A stretch of 55,606 nucleotides of DNA from Methanomicrobiales archaeon HGW-Methanomicrobiales-2 (lineage in GTDB: Archaea > Halobacteriota > Methanomicrobia > Methanomicrobiales > Methanoculleaceae), in the NCBI GenBank assembly GCA_002839645.1, contig PGYL01000022.1:1-55606 (forward strand), read 5' to 3'. The position numbers were made by a program, and so were the translations under genes. Position 1 is the first letter of the stretch. Each line of letters begins with the position of its first letter. This document shows positions 27,313 to 35,900 of this stretch, piece by piece. The notes beneath the pieces were generated by a model. It did not search any database. It had not been told where the DNA came from and was given only the letters and a program-made list of their open reading frames with translations.

Positions 27313-27732
27313 TTAGTGAGCATCTGCATGGGAGGTTACCTCGGTTATGCGTTTGGAGATGTAAGTCGCATTGGGTGGGACATCGGTGAGAACGATTGAA
27401 CCTGCAGCGATGATGGCGTTATCACCTATGCGAACAGGCCCAAGGATGATCGCACCGGCGCCGAACTGGACGTTGTTGCCTATGACAGCCCGTTCTTCTT
27501 CTATCGTTTTCTGCCCGATGGTGACATTCGACGCGAAGGTGCAGTTCTCCCCGATCCTGGTGCCGTCCCGGATTGTAAGCCCGTAAGGGTGCCCAAACCA
27601 GGTAGAGCCTGGAATCTCCCGGCAATTCACATCGCAGAGGAGAAGACGAAGTGGAAAGCGTTTGACGATGCACCAGTACGCGTTTACCGTGGAATCTATG
27701 ATATGGTATTGAATAAAATCCAGACCAGTCAC
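27313..27732 (-). CDS. Left-handed beta-helix acyltransferase (CysE/serine acetyltransferase-like)
   Basis: Hexapeptide-repeat transferase of 139 residues. The repeats run from GLTIRDGTRIGENC through VTIGQKT, VIGNNVQFGAGAIILGPVRIGDNAIIAAGSIVLTDVPPNAT, with the active-site-like histidine in FGHPYG. The fold is that of serine O-acetyltransferase and sugar O/N-acetyltransferases; in a glycan locus a sugar substrate is more likely than serine. An AT-rich TTTAATAAATA upstream (near 27765) is a probable TATA box. It precedes the broken radical SAM gene on the same strand. Confidence 0.83.
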   Translation of the reverse strand: MTGLDFIQYHIIDSTVNAYWCIVKRFPLRLLLCDVNCREIPGSTWFGHPYGLTIRDGTRIGENCTFASNVTIGQKTIEEERAVIGNNVQFGAGAIILGPVRIGDNAIIAAGSIVLTDVPPNATYISKRITEVTSHADAH

Positions 27733-28309
27733 GGAGCGTCAACCCCACATATCATATTTATTAAATTGGATGGTATTAAACTCCCCGATCGGTTCCCCAT
27801 GTCCTCAAGAACGGTATAAATGTTGATTTTTTATGTCGTCCCGCATATTTTCTGCCGTTGGGCGGGGCCATCCCGAACCCCTCTGTCAGGAGGGCTCTGG
27901 TCCCTCTACGAGTATCTCCGTTGCGATGCCCTCGGGGCTCATTGTATAATTTCGGCGGTCTCAACGCTTCCCCTGATTGCACTGAAGCATAATGGCCTAT
28001 TACACTTTTTGTCCTTTGAGCAATTGTGGTTCACACCTTTGAGCCTCGTGTTCAGACTGTCAGCCGAGCACAAGTTGACGGTCCCGACCTGTCGAGCCCA
28101 TCGTTGTTCTGAGTTACCTGTTCTGGTATCTAAAGGGAGGCATCAATGGTGTTACTGAGAGCGGATCAGGTCGTTTCAATAGGGGACAGACCATAAATGA
28201 TCTACGATCTTTCCCTGATGCTGTCTTGCAGTTTCTAGAATTTGCCCGGAAAACAGACTGTATGCAGGTGTGTGCAGAGAAGGGCGTATGATCCTGTATC
28301 GGAGGTATT
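27733..28309. other. Gene-poor gap in the glycan locus
   Basis: About 580 bp without a convincing gene. The open frames present (for example 27820-28158 on the plus strand) have no recognisable motif and unlikely composition. It contains the promoter of the acyltransferase at its left end and, at its right end, the ribosome binding site GGAGG of the next gene. The remainder may be remnants of lost genes. Confidence 0.4.
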
Positions 28310-30040
28310 ATGCAGCCAGAATCAGTTATGGCCTATGTTAACCGGCTTAAAAATACTAATTTGGCCTGTGGGAAGACCCTGTTGGAACTAACCACTTACA
28401 GGGAGGTTGCGCTCTGGTGGTTTGTCGATGTGATGTTTTATTATTATCTGTTCAACCGGGAGTATGCGGGTTCGGGCAGGAAAACTGGACTCATTCATAA
28501 GATCCAGACAAGCAGACTCTTCAGGGCACTTGTCCGTAAGGTATACTACATCGGCGATTATCCTCTTGCGCTCATCGCATATCTGATACTCTTGCGATTT
28601 AACAGAATAAAACAGGTTACATCGTTGGGGCAGGAAAAGACAATTCTCATCACGGGGGAGGACATCGAATGGAGAACGTTCTATGCCGGTGACCAGAGCG
28701 AGCCAATTCTTTCAGATCAGTTTTTCCACGCGATCATCCAGGAACTCAACGAGAAAGGGGCGTACAGGATTGTCTCGACATTTCCCCTGAAGTGCCCCTA
28801 CATCCCATCGATACGAACCGTCATCAGCAAGTGTAAACACTGGGGTGTACTCCATGTCCCGTTAAATCTCTTCTTCCGGTGCCGAATTGGAAGAGAGAGA
28901 AGCGAAGCAAAACTCCATTTCAGAAAGATATGGGATATGATGAAGGATGATCGGGGACTTGCTGAACTATTAGAACTTCCTGAGGACCCAGACGGAGAGA
29001 TCCGAAGAAAGATCAAGAACTATTTTGCGTATGATAGACCCGAATATGTCTTCGCTGAGTTTGTAAAATTCATCTCTATGGCCGAGACCATGCTCGATAG
29101 CATTAAACCTGCAGTCATTGTCATAGAGGATGAATACAGCGTGTTCGAGCGGGCTCTTATCGTGGCCGCGGGCAAGAAAAACATCCCCTGTATTGCAATA
29201 CAGCACGGTGTTATCGATGAATCGCATAAAGGATATCTCTATCAGGCAGACGAGATCTCACTCGATCACTCCATTAAATCACCGTTCGTGCCCATTGCCG
29301 ATGTTACTGCAGTGTACGGTCAGTACCATAAGGATTTGTTAACTCGGGCAGGTGGATACCCTGAAAATGTTGTCGTCGTTACCGGTCAGCCGCGATACGA
29401 TCGGCTGACCGATTTGGATCGGCAGCCGGTTCGTTCAAGGTTGATCGAAGAGTGGCACCTTGACCCGACAAAAAAGATCGTGCTGTGGACGACACAGTGT
29501 CATGGCATCTCTGATGCGGAAAACGAACTGAACTTTCATACCGTCTTTGATAGTATCTCATCAATCAAGGACGTACAACTCATAATTAAGCAGCATCCCG
29601 GAGAGCCTGGGCGATACGATACCATGATTCAGGAGCACCTGAGGGGATATTCGATTGATGCTCATATTGTTGCCAAAGATGCGGATACGTTGGGGCTGCT
29701 CGCCTTGAGCGACCTTGTCCTGTTACTCAACTCCACAACAGGGCTTGAAGCGGTTGCGCTCCAGAAGCCATTGATCGTACTGAATCTTGGTGGCCAGCCG
29801 GATATCGGGAATTACGTCCTGGAAGGTGTTGCCTGCGGGGTCTACAGGCCCGGAGACCTTAAGACGACCATAGAGCGTCTCCTGCATGATGATGCCTGCC
29901 TGGCACAGAACCGAGAAGGGTTTATCCGAAGATATCTCTACAGGATTGATGGAAAGGCAGCAGAGCGTGTTGTTGCTCTGATTGAGGAATGTGCAGAAAC
30001 CAGAGGTGTGGGGGCAGTCCGCCAAGAGGGCACAAAATAG
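28310..30040 (+). CDS. GT-B-like glycosyltransferase, candidate nonulosonic acid transferase
   Basis: 576 residues. The N-terminal third is divergent, with a hydrophobic stretch near residues 80-95. The C-terminal half has a GT-B look: AIQHGVIDESHKGY, VTGQPRYDRL, LIIKQHPGEPGRYD, and SDLVLLLNSTTGLEAVALQKPLIVLN, which is the nucleotide-sugar-binding helix of epimerase-like and capsule transferases. No signal peptide. It heads a tight run that ends with legB, and the sugar made there is CMP-linked, so transfer of that sugar is a reasonable but untested role. The ATG has GGAGG just upstream. Confidence 0.65.
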   Translation: MQPESVMAYVNRLKNTNLACGKTLLELTTYREVALWWFVDVMFYYYLFNREYAGSGRKTGLIHKIQTSRLFRALVRKVYYIGDYPLALIAYLILLRFNRIKQVTSLGQEKTILITGEDIEWRTFYAGDQSEPILSDQFFHAIIQELNEKGAYRIVSTFPLKCPYIPSIRTVISKCKHWGVLHVPLNLFFRCRIGRERSEAKLHFRKIWDMMKDDRGLAELLELPEDPDGEIRRKIKNYFAYDRPEYVFAEFVKFISMAETMLDSIKPAVIVIEDEYSVFERALIVAAGKKNIPCIAIQHGVIDESHKGYLYQADEISLDHSIKSPFVPIADVTAVYGQYHKDLLTRAGGYPENVVVVTGQPRYDRLTDLDRQPVRSRLIEEWHLDPTKKIVLWTTQCHGISDAENELNFHTVFDSISSIKDVQLIIKQHPGEPGRYDTMIQEHLRGYSIDAHIVAKDADTLGLLALSDLVLLLNSTTGLEAVALQKPLIVLNLGGQPDIGNYVLEGVACGVYRPGDLKTTIERLLHDDACLAQNREGFIRRYLYRIDGKAAERVVALIEECAETRGVGAVRQEGTK

Positions 30041-30163
30041 TAACTTGTGTCTCTTGTATGTCTTCAGGTACTCCGGGGATCAGAAGCTCGGTGCGCATGC
30101 TGTTGCGCATGTCTTCTCGAAACATCACGGATACTTTTTCATATTCTGACGAATATTCTATTT

Positions 30164-30859
30164 ATGGTCAGATCAATTATTGCAATAATCCCTGCCCGCG
30201 GGGGGAGTAAAGGGATACCCCAAAAAAACATAAAGAACCTGTGGGGAAAACCACTAATAGCGTATACTATAGAAGAAGCCTTAAAATCAGAATATCTGGA
30301 TCATGTTTTTGTATCTACAGAAGACCCTGATATCGCTGAGATCTCAACAGAATATGGCGCACAGGTGATAGACCGCCCATCCGATCTCGCCGAAGATGCT
30401 TCAAAGACAATAGATGTAATACTCCATGCCGCAGAATACTTAGAAAATGCAGGTATTCATCCCTGTGTTGTTGTACTTCTACAACCCACTTCTCCGTTGC
30501 GAAATACAGAGGATATCAATGCGGCAATAAGATTGTTTCTGGACGGCGAGTGTGAATCAGTCGTTAGTGTCTGTGAACCGGATCACTCTCCCTTTTGGTG
30601 CTTTACGCTCAGTGGAAGATATCTGCAACCTCTTTTTGATGAGAAGTACGATAAAATACGACGGCAAGATCTGCCAAAGGTTGTTATGCCGAACGGCGCG
30701 ATATACATCTCCAGTCCTGAATCAATCCGAAAATATGAGGGGTTTTACAACGAGCATGTTATTCCATATCATATGCCCCCTGAAAGGAGCGTCGATATCG
30801 ACACCCCGCTGGATTTTGCTATCGCAGATGTGTTAATTGGTAACAATATTCAGAAATGA
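30164..30859 (+). CDS. legF: CMP-nonulosonic acid synthetase (NeuA/LegF-like)
   Basis: Activates the nine-carbon acid with CTP to form its CMP derivative. The nucleotidyltransferase signature ARGGSKGIPQKN spans residues 11-22, followed by LQPTSPLR and RSVDIDTPLDFAIAD near the end. 231 residues from ATG 30164, the usual length; the frame is open 39 codons further up but that extension is Cys/Leu-rich and unlike the family. Sequence alone does not separate sialic, legionaminic and pseudaminic acid enzymes; the neighbours favour legionaminic acid. Confidence 0.88.
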   Translation: MVRSIIAIIPARGGSKGIPQKNIKNLWGKPLIAYTIEEALKSEYLDHVFVSTEDPDIAEISTEYGAQVIDRPSDLAEDASKTIDVILHAAEYLENAGIHPCVVVLLQPTSPLRNTEDINAAIRLFLDGECESVVSVCEPDHSPFWCFTLSGRYLQPLFDEKYDKIRRQDLPKVVMPNGAIYISSPESIRKYEGFYNEHVIPYHMPPERSVDIDTPLDFAIADVLIGNNIQK

Positions 30860-30896
30860 AGTGTTTTGATCGTTCTCATTGTTTGGGAGGGTGGCT

Positions 30897-31949
30897 GTGA
30901 CAAATCAGATAAATGTCGGGAAAAAGAAGATCGGGTTGCAAAATCCCTGTTTTATTATCGCTGAAGCGGGTGTCAATCATAACGGAGATGTCGATCTGGC
31001 AGAAAAACTCATCGATGCCGCAGTTGCAGCTGGTGCGGATGCAGTGAAATTTCAAACGTTTAAGGCTGAAAAAACAGTTACTCTTACTGCTGAAAAGGCT
31101 GAATACCAGAAGAGCATGACCGGTACGAATGAATCCCAATATGAGATGATAAAAAAACTCGAACTTTCCGATGCCGATTATTGGGTCCTCTCAAAGCATG
31201 CCCAAAAAGCAGGGATATTCTTTCTGTCAACTCCGTTTGATGAAGAGAGCGTCGATCTCCTTGACCAGATAGGGGTACCGGTTTTCAAGATACCTTCGGG
31301 TGAGATTACCAACCTCCCTCTCCTGAAAAAAATCGCACAGAAATCCAAACCCATTATTCTATCGACAGGGATGGCCACGCTGGGGGAGATAGAGGAGGCC
31401 CTAAACTATCTTAAGCAACATGGAGCCGAAGACATCATTCTTCTCCATTGCACCACAAATTATCCTGCTCCTGTCGCATCTGTCAACCTGTGCGCAATGG
31501 AAACACTACGGTGCGCCTTCCAGGTTCCGGTTGGGTACTCTGATCACACAGAGGGAATCACCATTCCCATTGCGGCGGTTGCAATGGGTGCGTGTGTTAT
31601 TGAGAAGCACTTTACTCTTGATAGGACACTCCCCGGTCCTGACCACAGAGCCTCTCTTGAACCTCAAGAACTTGCTATGATGGTGAAGGTGGTGCGAGAT
31701 GTGGAACTGGCCCGTGGCAATGGGATCAAAAGTCCTACTGAAGAGGAAGAGGCGATCAAAAGGGTTGCCAGGAGAAGTATCGTTGCAACGCGTGATATTC
31801 GTGTAGGAGATGTTCTGACGGAGGGAGATGTAGCAATTAAAAGGCCCGGAACCGGCATTGAACCGAGATATCTTGGTGCAGTCATGCGGATGAAAGCAAA
31901 AGTTCCAATCCAGAGAGATCAGGTCATTCAGTGGGATATGATCGAATGA
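30897..31949 (+). CDS. legI: Nonulosonic acid synthase (NeuB/LegI-like)
   Basis: Condenses phosphoenolpyruvate with a six-carbon N-acyl mannosamine-type sugar. A TIM barrel begins with FIIAEAGVNHNGD (about residues 19-31), contains VKFQTFKAE, FLSTPFDEESVDLL, FKIPSGEITN, LSTGMAT and GYSDHTEG, and is followed by a C-terminal SAF antifreeze-like domain (about 285-350) with RSIVATRDIRVGD. GTG 30897 has GGGAGG 6 nt before it. The stop overlaps the start of the next gene (ATG at 31946). Confidence 0.93.
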   Translation: MTNQINVGKKKIGLQNPCFIIAEAGVNHNGDVDLAEKLIDAAVAAGADAVKFQTFKAEKTVTLTAEKAEYQKSMTGTNESQYEMIKKLELSDADYWVLSKHAQKAGIFFLSTPFDEESVDLLDQIGVPVFKIPSGEITNLPLLKKIAQKSKPIILSTGMATLGEIEEALNYLKQHGAEDIILLHCTTNYPAPVASVNLCAMETLRCAFQVPVGYSDHTEGITIPIAAVAMGACVIEKHFTLDRTLPGPDHRASLEPQELAMMVKVVRDVELARGNGIKSPTEEEEAIKRVARRSIVATRDIRVGDVLTEGDVAIKRPGTGIEPRYLGAVMRMKAKVPIQRDQVIQWDMIE

Positions 31950-33082
31950 AACGCAAAATTGCTTATATTACCGGGACACGGGCGGATTATGGCCTGATGC
32001 GATCGGTATTGCACCAGATTCATGATAGCAGGTCTCTATCTCTTGATATAATCGTCACTGGCATGCATCTCATGGATGAATTTGGGATGACTATTGAGGA
32101 AATACAAAATGATGGGTTCAATTGTCACATCATTGATGTTCAACATGTTAATGATGCTAAAGAATCGGTGGCCCTGTTTATCGGAGAATTCATTCAACGC
32201 CTTACGCCGCTTATTCGAATAATTAACCCCGATATTATTCTCATCCTTGGAGATCGTGGGGAAATGCTTGCTGGGGCAATCGTTGGAGCCTATCTGAGTG
32301 TTCCTGTTGCCCATATTCATGGCGGAGAGGTCACCTCCACAGTCGATGACCTTGCACGACACGCAATAACAAAGTTGTCTCATATCCATTTCCCTGCTAC
32401 GGAAAAAAGTGCAGAGCGGATTATCCGGATGGGGGAGGATCCCTCACGGGTTTTTGTTGTCGGTGCTCCCGGTCTGGATCAAATCCTCCATGAACCGCTA
32501 CTGGAGCCTGAAGACCTTGAAAAAAGATACTGTTTGAATTTTTCTGACAGAGTGTTACTTGTCGTTCAACATCCTGTAACGCTCGAAGTCAATCAAGCAT
32601 CGGAACAGATGAGAGAGACACTAGAAGCGGTATCCTTATTGCAATACCAGACAGTCGTTGTATATCCCAACGCTGATGCGGGAGGAAGAGCGATGATCGA
32701 GGTGATAAAAGAATATGAGCATCTTCCCTACATCCGGACATACAAGAACATCCCACACAAAGATTACCTGAGTTTAATGCGATATTCATCAGTCTTAATC
32801 GGAAACTCAAGCAGCGGCATCATCGAAGCCCCATCATTTGGAATCCCAACAATCAACATTGGATCTCGGCAAAAGGGAAGGCAGAGAGGGGATAACGTTG
32901 TTGATGTCGATTATAATCGAGAGGCAATTGCATCGACAATTAATTACGTTTTGAACGATGAAAACTATATCAATAAGATAAACCTCAAAAAAAATCCCTA
33001 CGGCGACGGTAATGCAGGGAAAAGGATTACTACTATCCTGAGTGGGATATCGGTAAACAGTCAATTGCTGCAGAAGGAGTGA
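31946..33082 (+). CDS. legG: Hydrolysing UDP-sugar 2-epimerase (NeuC/LegG-like)
   Basis: Removes UDP and epimerises C2 of a UDP-N-acyl amino sugar to give the free mannosamine-type substrate for NeuB. GTRADYGL at residues 10-17 and VTGMHL, ILGDRGEMLAGA, HIHGGEVTSTVDD, and GNSSSGIIEAPSFGIPTINIG are hallmark segments of NeuC. 378 residues. The presence of NeuC-type rather than PseG-type chemistry argues for the legionaminic (or sialic) and against the pseudaminic route. It overlaps legI by 4 bp. Confidence 0.92.
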   Translation: MKRKIAYITGTRADYGLMRSVLHQIHDSRSLSLDIIVTGMHLMDEFGMTIEEIQNDGFNCHIIDVQHVNDAKESVALFIGEFIQRLTPLIRIINPDIILILGDRGEMLAGAIVGAYLSVPVAHIHGGEVTSTVDDLARHAITKLSHIHFPATEKSAERIIRMGEDPSRVFVVGAPGLDQILHEPLLEPEDLEKRYCLNFSDRVLLVVQHPVTLEVNQASEQMRETLEAVSLLQYQTVVVYPNADAGGRAMIEVIKEYEHLPYIRTYKNIPHKDYLSLMRYSSVLIGNSSSGIIEAPSFGIPTINIGSRQKGRQRGDNVVDVDYNREAIASTINYVLNDENYINKINLKKNPYGDGNAGKRITTILSGISVNSQLLQKE

Positions 33083-33089
33083 CAAGTTA

Positions 33090-33515
33090 ATGCGGTTTGA
33101 GAACTGGGTATTTCCAGACATCAAAGACGGCGAAATGACCAAATATAATTGGTTGGTCCAACATCCCCAAAAATTATCATTGGGATATAAAACTGATATT
33201 GGTGCATTCTCATATATCAATGCAGAGTATGAGGTTCAGATTGAAGACGATGTACAGATAGGATCACATTGCTCTATCTATTCTGTCTCAACAATTGATA
33301 ATAAACAGGGCAGAGTTGTACTAAAGAAAAATTGCAGAATCGGTACACATTCTGTGGTAATGCCGGGTGTCACCATTGGAGCAAATTCAATTATCGGAGC
33401 CTTTAGTTTTGTAAATAAGGATATTCCAGATAATGTAATCGCGTATGGTGTGCCCGTCCGAGTAGTGAAAGCAATCGACCCTGATAGCAAAAATCCTGAC
33501 TCTATTGGTGACTAA
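33090..33515 (+). CDS. Hexapeptide acyltransferase (LegH/NeuD-type candidate)
   Basis: 141-residue left-handed beta-helix protein: TDIGAFSYINAEYEVQIEDD, VQIGSHCSIYS, CRIGTHSVVMPGVTIGANSIIGAFSFVNKDIPDNVIAYGVPVRVV. The order of genes suggests that it N-acetylates the 4-amino group made by the aminotransferase encoded next, as LegH does, though an O-acetyltransferase role is possible. Spaced 7 nt from legG and 3 nt from legC. Confidence 0.8.
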   Translation: MRFENWVFPDIKDGEMTKYNWLVQHPQKLSLGYKTDIGAFSYINAEYEVQIEDDVQIGSHCSIYSVSTIDNKQGRVVLKKNCRIGTHSVVMPGVTIGANSIIGAFSFVNKDIPDNVIAYGVPVRVVKAIDPDSKNPDSIGD

Positions 33516-33518
33516 GTT

Positions 33519-34646
33519 ATGACCTGGAAAATTCCCCTGTTTAAGATGTACTGGGATGAAGATGACATCAGTGCCGTCAGCGAAGCAATTCGCTCAGGGA
33601 TGAACTGGGCCGTCGGATCAAACGTTTCTAGATTTGAAGAAGGGATCGCGAATTACATCGGGGCGAAATACTGTCTCACATTTAATTCCGGAACCTCCGC
33701 ACTCCATGCGGTCCTCCTTGCCCATGGGGTCGCTCCTGGCGATGAGGTCATTGTACCTTCCTTTACCTTCATCGCAACTGCAAACGCTTCCCAATTCGTA
33801 GGAGCAAAACCGGTCTTTGCAGATATCGAAGAAACCACCTTTGGGCTGGACCCTGAAGATGTGGTCGAACGAATTACCCCTAGGACCCGAGCAATCATGC
33901 CTGTCCACTATGGAGGGTGTCCCTGCAGGATACAGGAACTGCGCGAGATTGCTGATGACCATGATCTGCTCCTGATCGAAGATGCTGCGGAGGCCTTTGG
34001 AGCATCTATCCGCGGCAGGAGCGTTGGGACGTTCGGCGACTCGGCGATGATGAGTTTTTGTCAGAATAAAATAATCACAACCGGAGAGGGCGGCGCAATC
34101 TTGACTGATTCCCGGGAGGTATATGAAAAGATGAAACTCATCCGTTCGCATGGCCGTCTCGAAACCGCTGATTACTTCTCGACCACTGCGGTGATGGATT
34201 ATGTCTCTCTCGGCTATAACTTCAGGATGTCGAATATTACAGCAGCATTGGGTATTGCGCAGCTGAACAAGGTCGAGGAGATCATCAGGATGAGGCGGGC
34301 CGATGCCGCTTATTATATCCAGCGGCTAAAGGCCGAAGTGCCGGATTGTGTTATCCCGGAAATTCCGGAGGACTATTTCCACGTTTATCAGTTGTTCTCT
34401 CTCCGGGTCAAGGATCGTGATGGGTTAATACAGTATCTCGAAACCAAGGGCATCATGACGAAAATATACTTCTCACCGGTTCACTATACGCATTTCTACC
34501 GTTCCCAGATGAACGGTTCATACAACCTGCCAATAACCGAAAAAGTTTCAGAAGATACTCTCAGCCTCCCTTTCTATCCCGGGATTTCACGGGACGATAT
34601 CGATTATGTGATAGACTCCATGAAAGAATTCTATGGAGTGGCCTGA
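33519..34646 (+). CDS. legC: PLP sugar aminotransferase, DegT/DnrJ/EryC1 family (LegC-like)
   Basis: Transfers an amino group to a keto nucleotide sugar, here probably UDP-4-keto-6-deoxy-GlcNAc. The fold-type I motifs are FNSGTSALHAVLLA, VPSFTFIATANA, IEDAAEAFGA and the Schiff-base Lys184 in CQNKIITTGEGG. 375 residues, complete. Sits between the acyltransferase and the 4,6-dehydratase, with 0-3 nt gaps, in the order expected of a pathway operon. Confidence 0.9.
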   Translation: MTWKIPLFKMYWDEDDISAVSEAIRSGMNWAVGSNVSRFEEGIANYIGAKYCLTFNSGTSALHAVLLAHGVAPGDEVIVPSFTFIATANASQFVGAKPVFADIEETTFGLDPEDVVERITPRTRAIMPVHYGGCPCRIQELREIADDHDLLLIEDAAEAFGASIRGRSVGTFGDSAMMSFCQNKIITTGEGGAILTDSREVYEKMKLIRSHGRLETADYFSTTAVMDYVSLGYNFRMSNITAALGIAQLNKVEEIIRMRRADAAYYIQRLKAEVPDCVIPEIPEDYFHVYQLFSLRVKDRDGLIQYLETKGIMTKIYFSPVHYTHFYRSQMNGSYNLPITEKVSEDTLSLPFYPGISRDDIDYVIDSMKEFYGVA

Positions 34647-35675
34647 ATGGATGAAGCTGAGTACTATCGCGGTAAATCGATCCTCGTGACGGGGGGCGTA
34701 GGATCTATAGGCAAAGAACTCGTGAAAAATATCCTGAAAATGGATGTGGGTGCCGTCAGGGTTCTGGATAATAATGAGACCGGACTCTTTGATCTGGGGC
34801 AGGAGTTAGGATCGGATAAAATTCGGTTGTTGGTCGGTGATGTCCGGGATAAAGAGCGATTACAGCGTGCTATGGAAGGTGCTGACATCGTTTTTCATGC
34901 TGCAGCCCTGAAGCATGTCCCTCTCTGTGAATTTAATCCATTCGACGCAGTTAAAACTAATATTCTTGGAACTCAGAATGTCCTCAATGTTGCCCTTGAC
35001 GAAGAGGTTGAAAAGGTAATCGTCATCAGCACCGACAAGGCAGCGAACCCGGTAAATGTTATGGGTGCAACGAAACTTCTTGCAGAGAGACTGACTCTCT
35101 CTGCGAACTCATACAGGGGGAATAGGAGAACTGTATTTTCCTGTGTAAGGTTTGGGAATGTGATTGCATCTCGGGGATCGGTCATCCCTTTATTTATGGA
35201 GCAGATCCGAATGGGTGGCCCTGTTACTGTCACCGATCCAGAAATGACCCGATTTATCATGGATATACCCAAGGCAACAGCTCTTATCTTAAAAGCAGGG
35301 ATTATGGCGTGTTATGGTGAGATCTTCATTCTCAAGATGCCGGTTATCAAAATTGGTAGCCTTGCAGAAACTATGATCTCCATTTATGCCGGAAATAACG
35401 GCCGAAACGCTAAGGATATAAATATTAAGATTATCGGCACACGCCCCGGGGAAAAGAAATATGAGGAATTGATGACCGAATCTGAGGCAGAGTATGCATA
35501 TGAAAATGGAAACATGCTCATTGTCGTGCAACCACACGCACTGGATAACATGCAGAGCATCGTTCTGCCTGAGGGCTTTCAGAGATCTCTGAAAACCCGA
35601 TATTCCTCATCTGATGAAGTGGTACTAACCAACGAAGAACTCTCTGATCTTTTAAGTCGGTTAGCTCCCTCTTAA
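34647..35675 (+). CDS. legB: UDP-GlcNAc 4,6-dehydratase, CapD/FlaA1-like (LegB-like)
   Basis: First committed step: UDP-GlcNAc to a UDP-4-keto-6-deoxy sugar. The NAD-binding TGGVGSIGKELV is at residues 15-26; FHAAALKHVPLCE and STDKAANPVNVMGATK follow, with Met replacing the usual Tyr of the YxxxK triad as in other CapD/FlaA1 enzymes. RFGNVIASRGSVIPLF completes the active site. 342 residues. LegB and PseB cannot be told apart by eye; the LegG partner favours the C5-retaining LegB reaction. It begins directly after the legC stop. Confidence 0.88.
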   Translation: MDEAEYYRGKSILVTGGVGSIGKELVKNILKMDVGAVRVLDNNETGLFDLGQELGSDKIRLLVGDVRDKERLQRAMEGADIVFHAAALKHVPLCEFNPFDAVKTNILGTQNVLNVALDEEVEKVIVISTDKAANPVNVMGATKLLAERLTLSANSYRGNRRTVFSCVRFGNVIASRGSVIPLFMEQIRMGGPVTVTDPEMTRFIMDIPKATALILKAGIMACYGEIFILKMPVIKIGSLAETMISIYAGNNGRNAKDINIKIIGTRPGEKKYEELMTESEAEYAYENGNMLIVVQPHALDNMQSIVLPEGFQRSLKTRYSSSDEVVLTNEELSDLLSRLAPS

Positions 35676-35748
35676 TAATCACCCCTATTCATTTCAAATC
35701 AGTTCGTTCTCATAACCCTCAATCCCGGGTATGTGAACTCCGTCTTCA

Positions 35749-35821
35749 TTTATATATCAACTACCTTTTAAGTATGCGGGCGCTGAGTGTCTCCGAGCAG
35801 GGTGCCGCTTTCGGGTTGTAA
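35749..35821 (+). other. Strong TATA box before a 15-codon open frame (possible gene remnant)
   Basis: In the 225-bp gap between legB and the converging amidotransferase, TTTATATATCA (35749-35759) is followed 15 nt later by ATG 35774 and the short frame MRALSVSEQGAAFGL, which resembles the N-terminus of a glycosyltransferase. The DNA from 35775 to 35840 is GC-rich, unlike its surroundings. It may be the stump of a lost gene or a small RNA. Confidence 0.3.
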
Positions 35822-35885
35822 TCGCGCTGTGCGCTCTGATAGATAGTAATATGAGCACATTTACAATTCCTCGAAGGCAAAGTCG

Positions 35886-35892
35886 AAAAAAA
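35886..35892 (-). terminator. T7 terminator of the second amidotransferase
   Basis: On the minus strand seven Ts begin 9 nt beyond the stop codon of the gene ending at 35901. Confidence 0.5.
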
Positions 35893-35900
35893 GTGTTTTC

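Noticed and set aside
27820-28158. 112-codon frame in the gap before the GT-B-like transferase
   Set aside because: Cys- and aromatic-rich, without recognisable motifs, and no ribosome binding site; more likely noncoding or remnant DNA.
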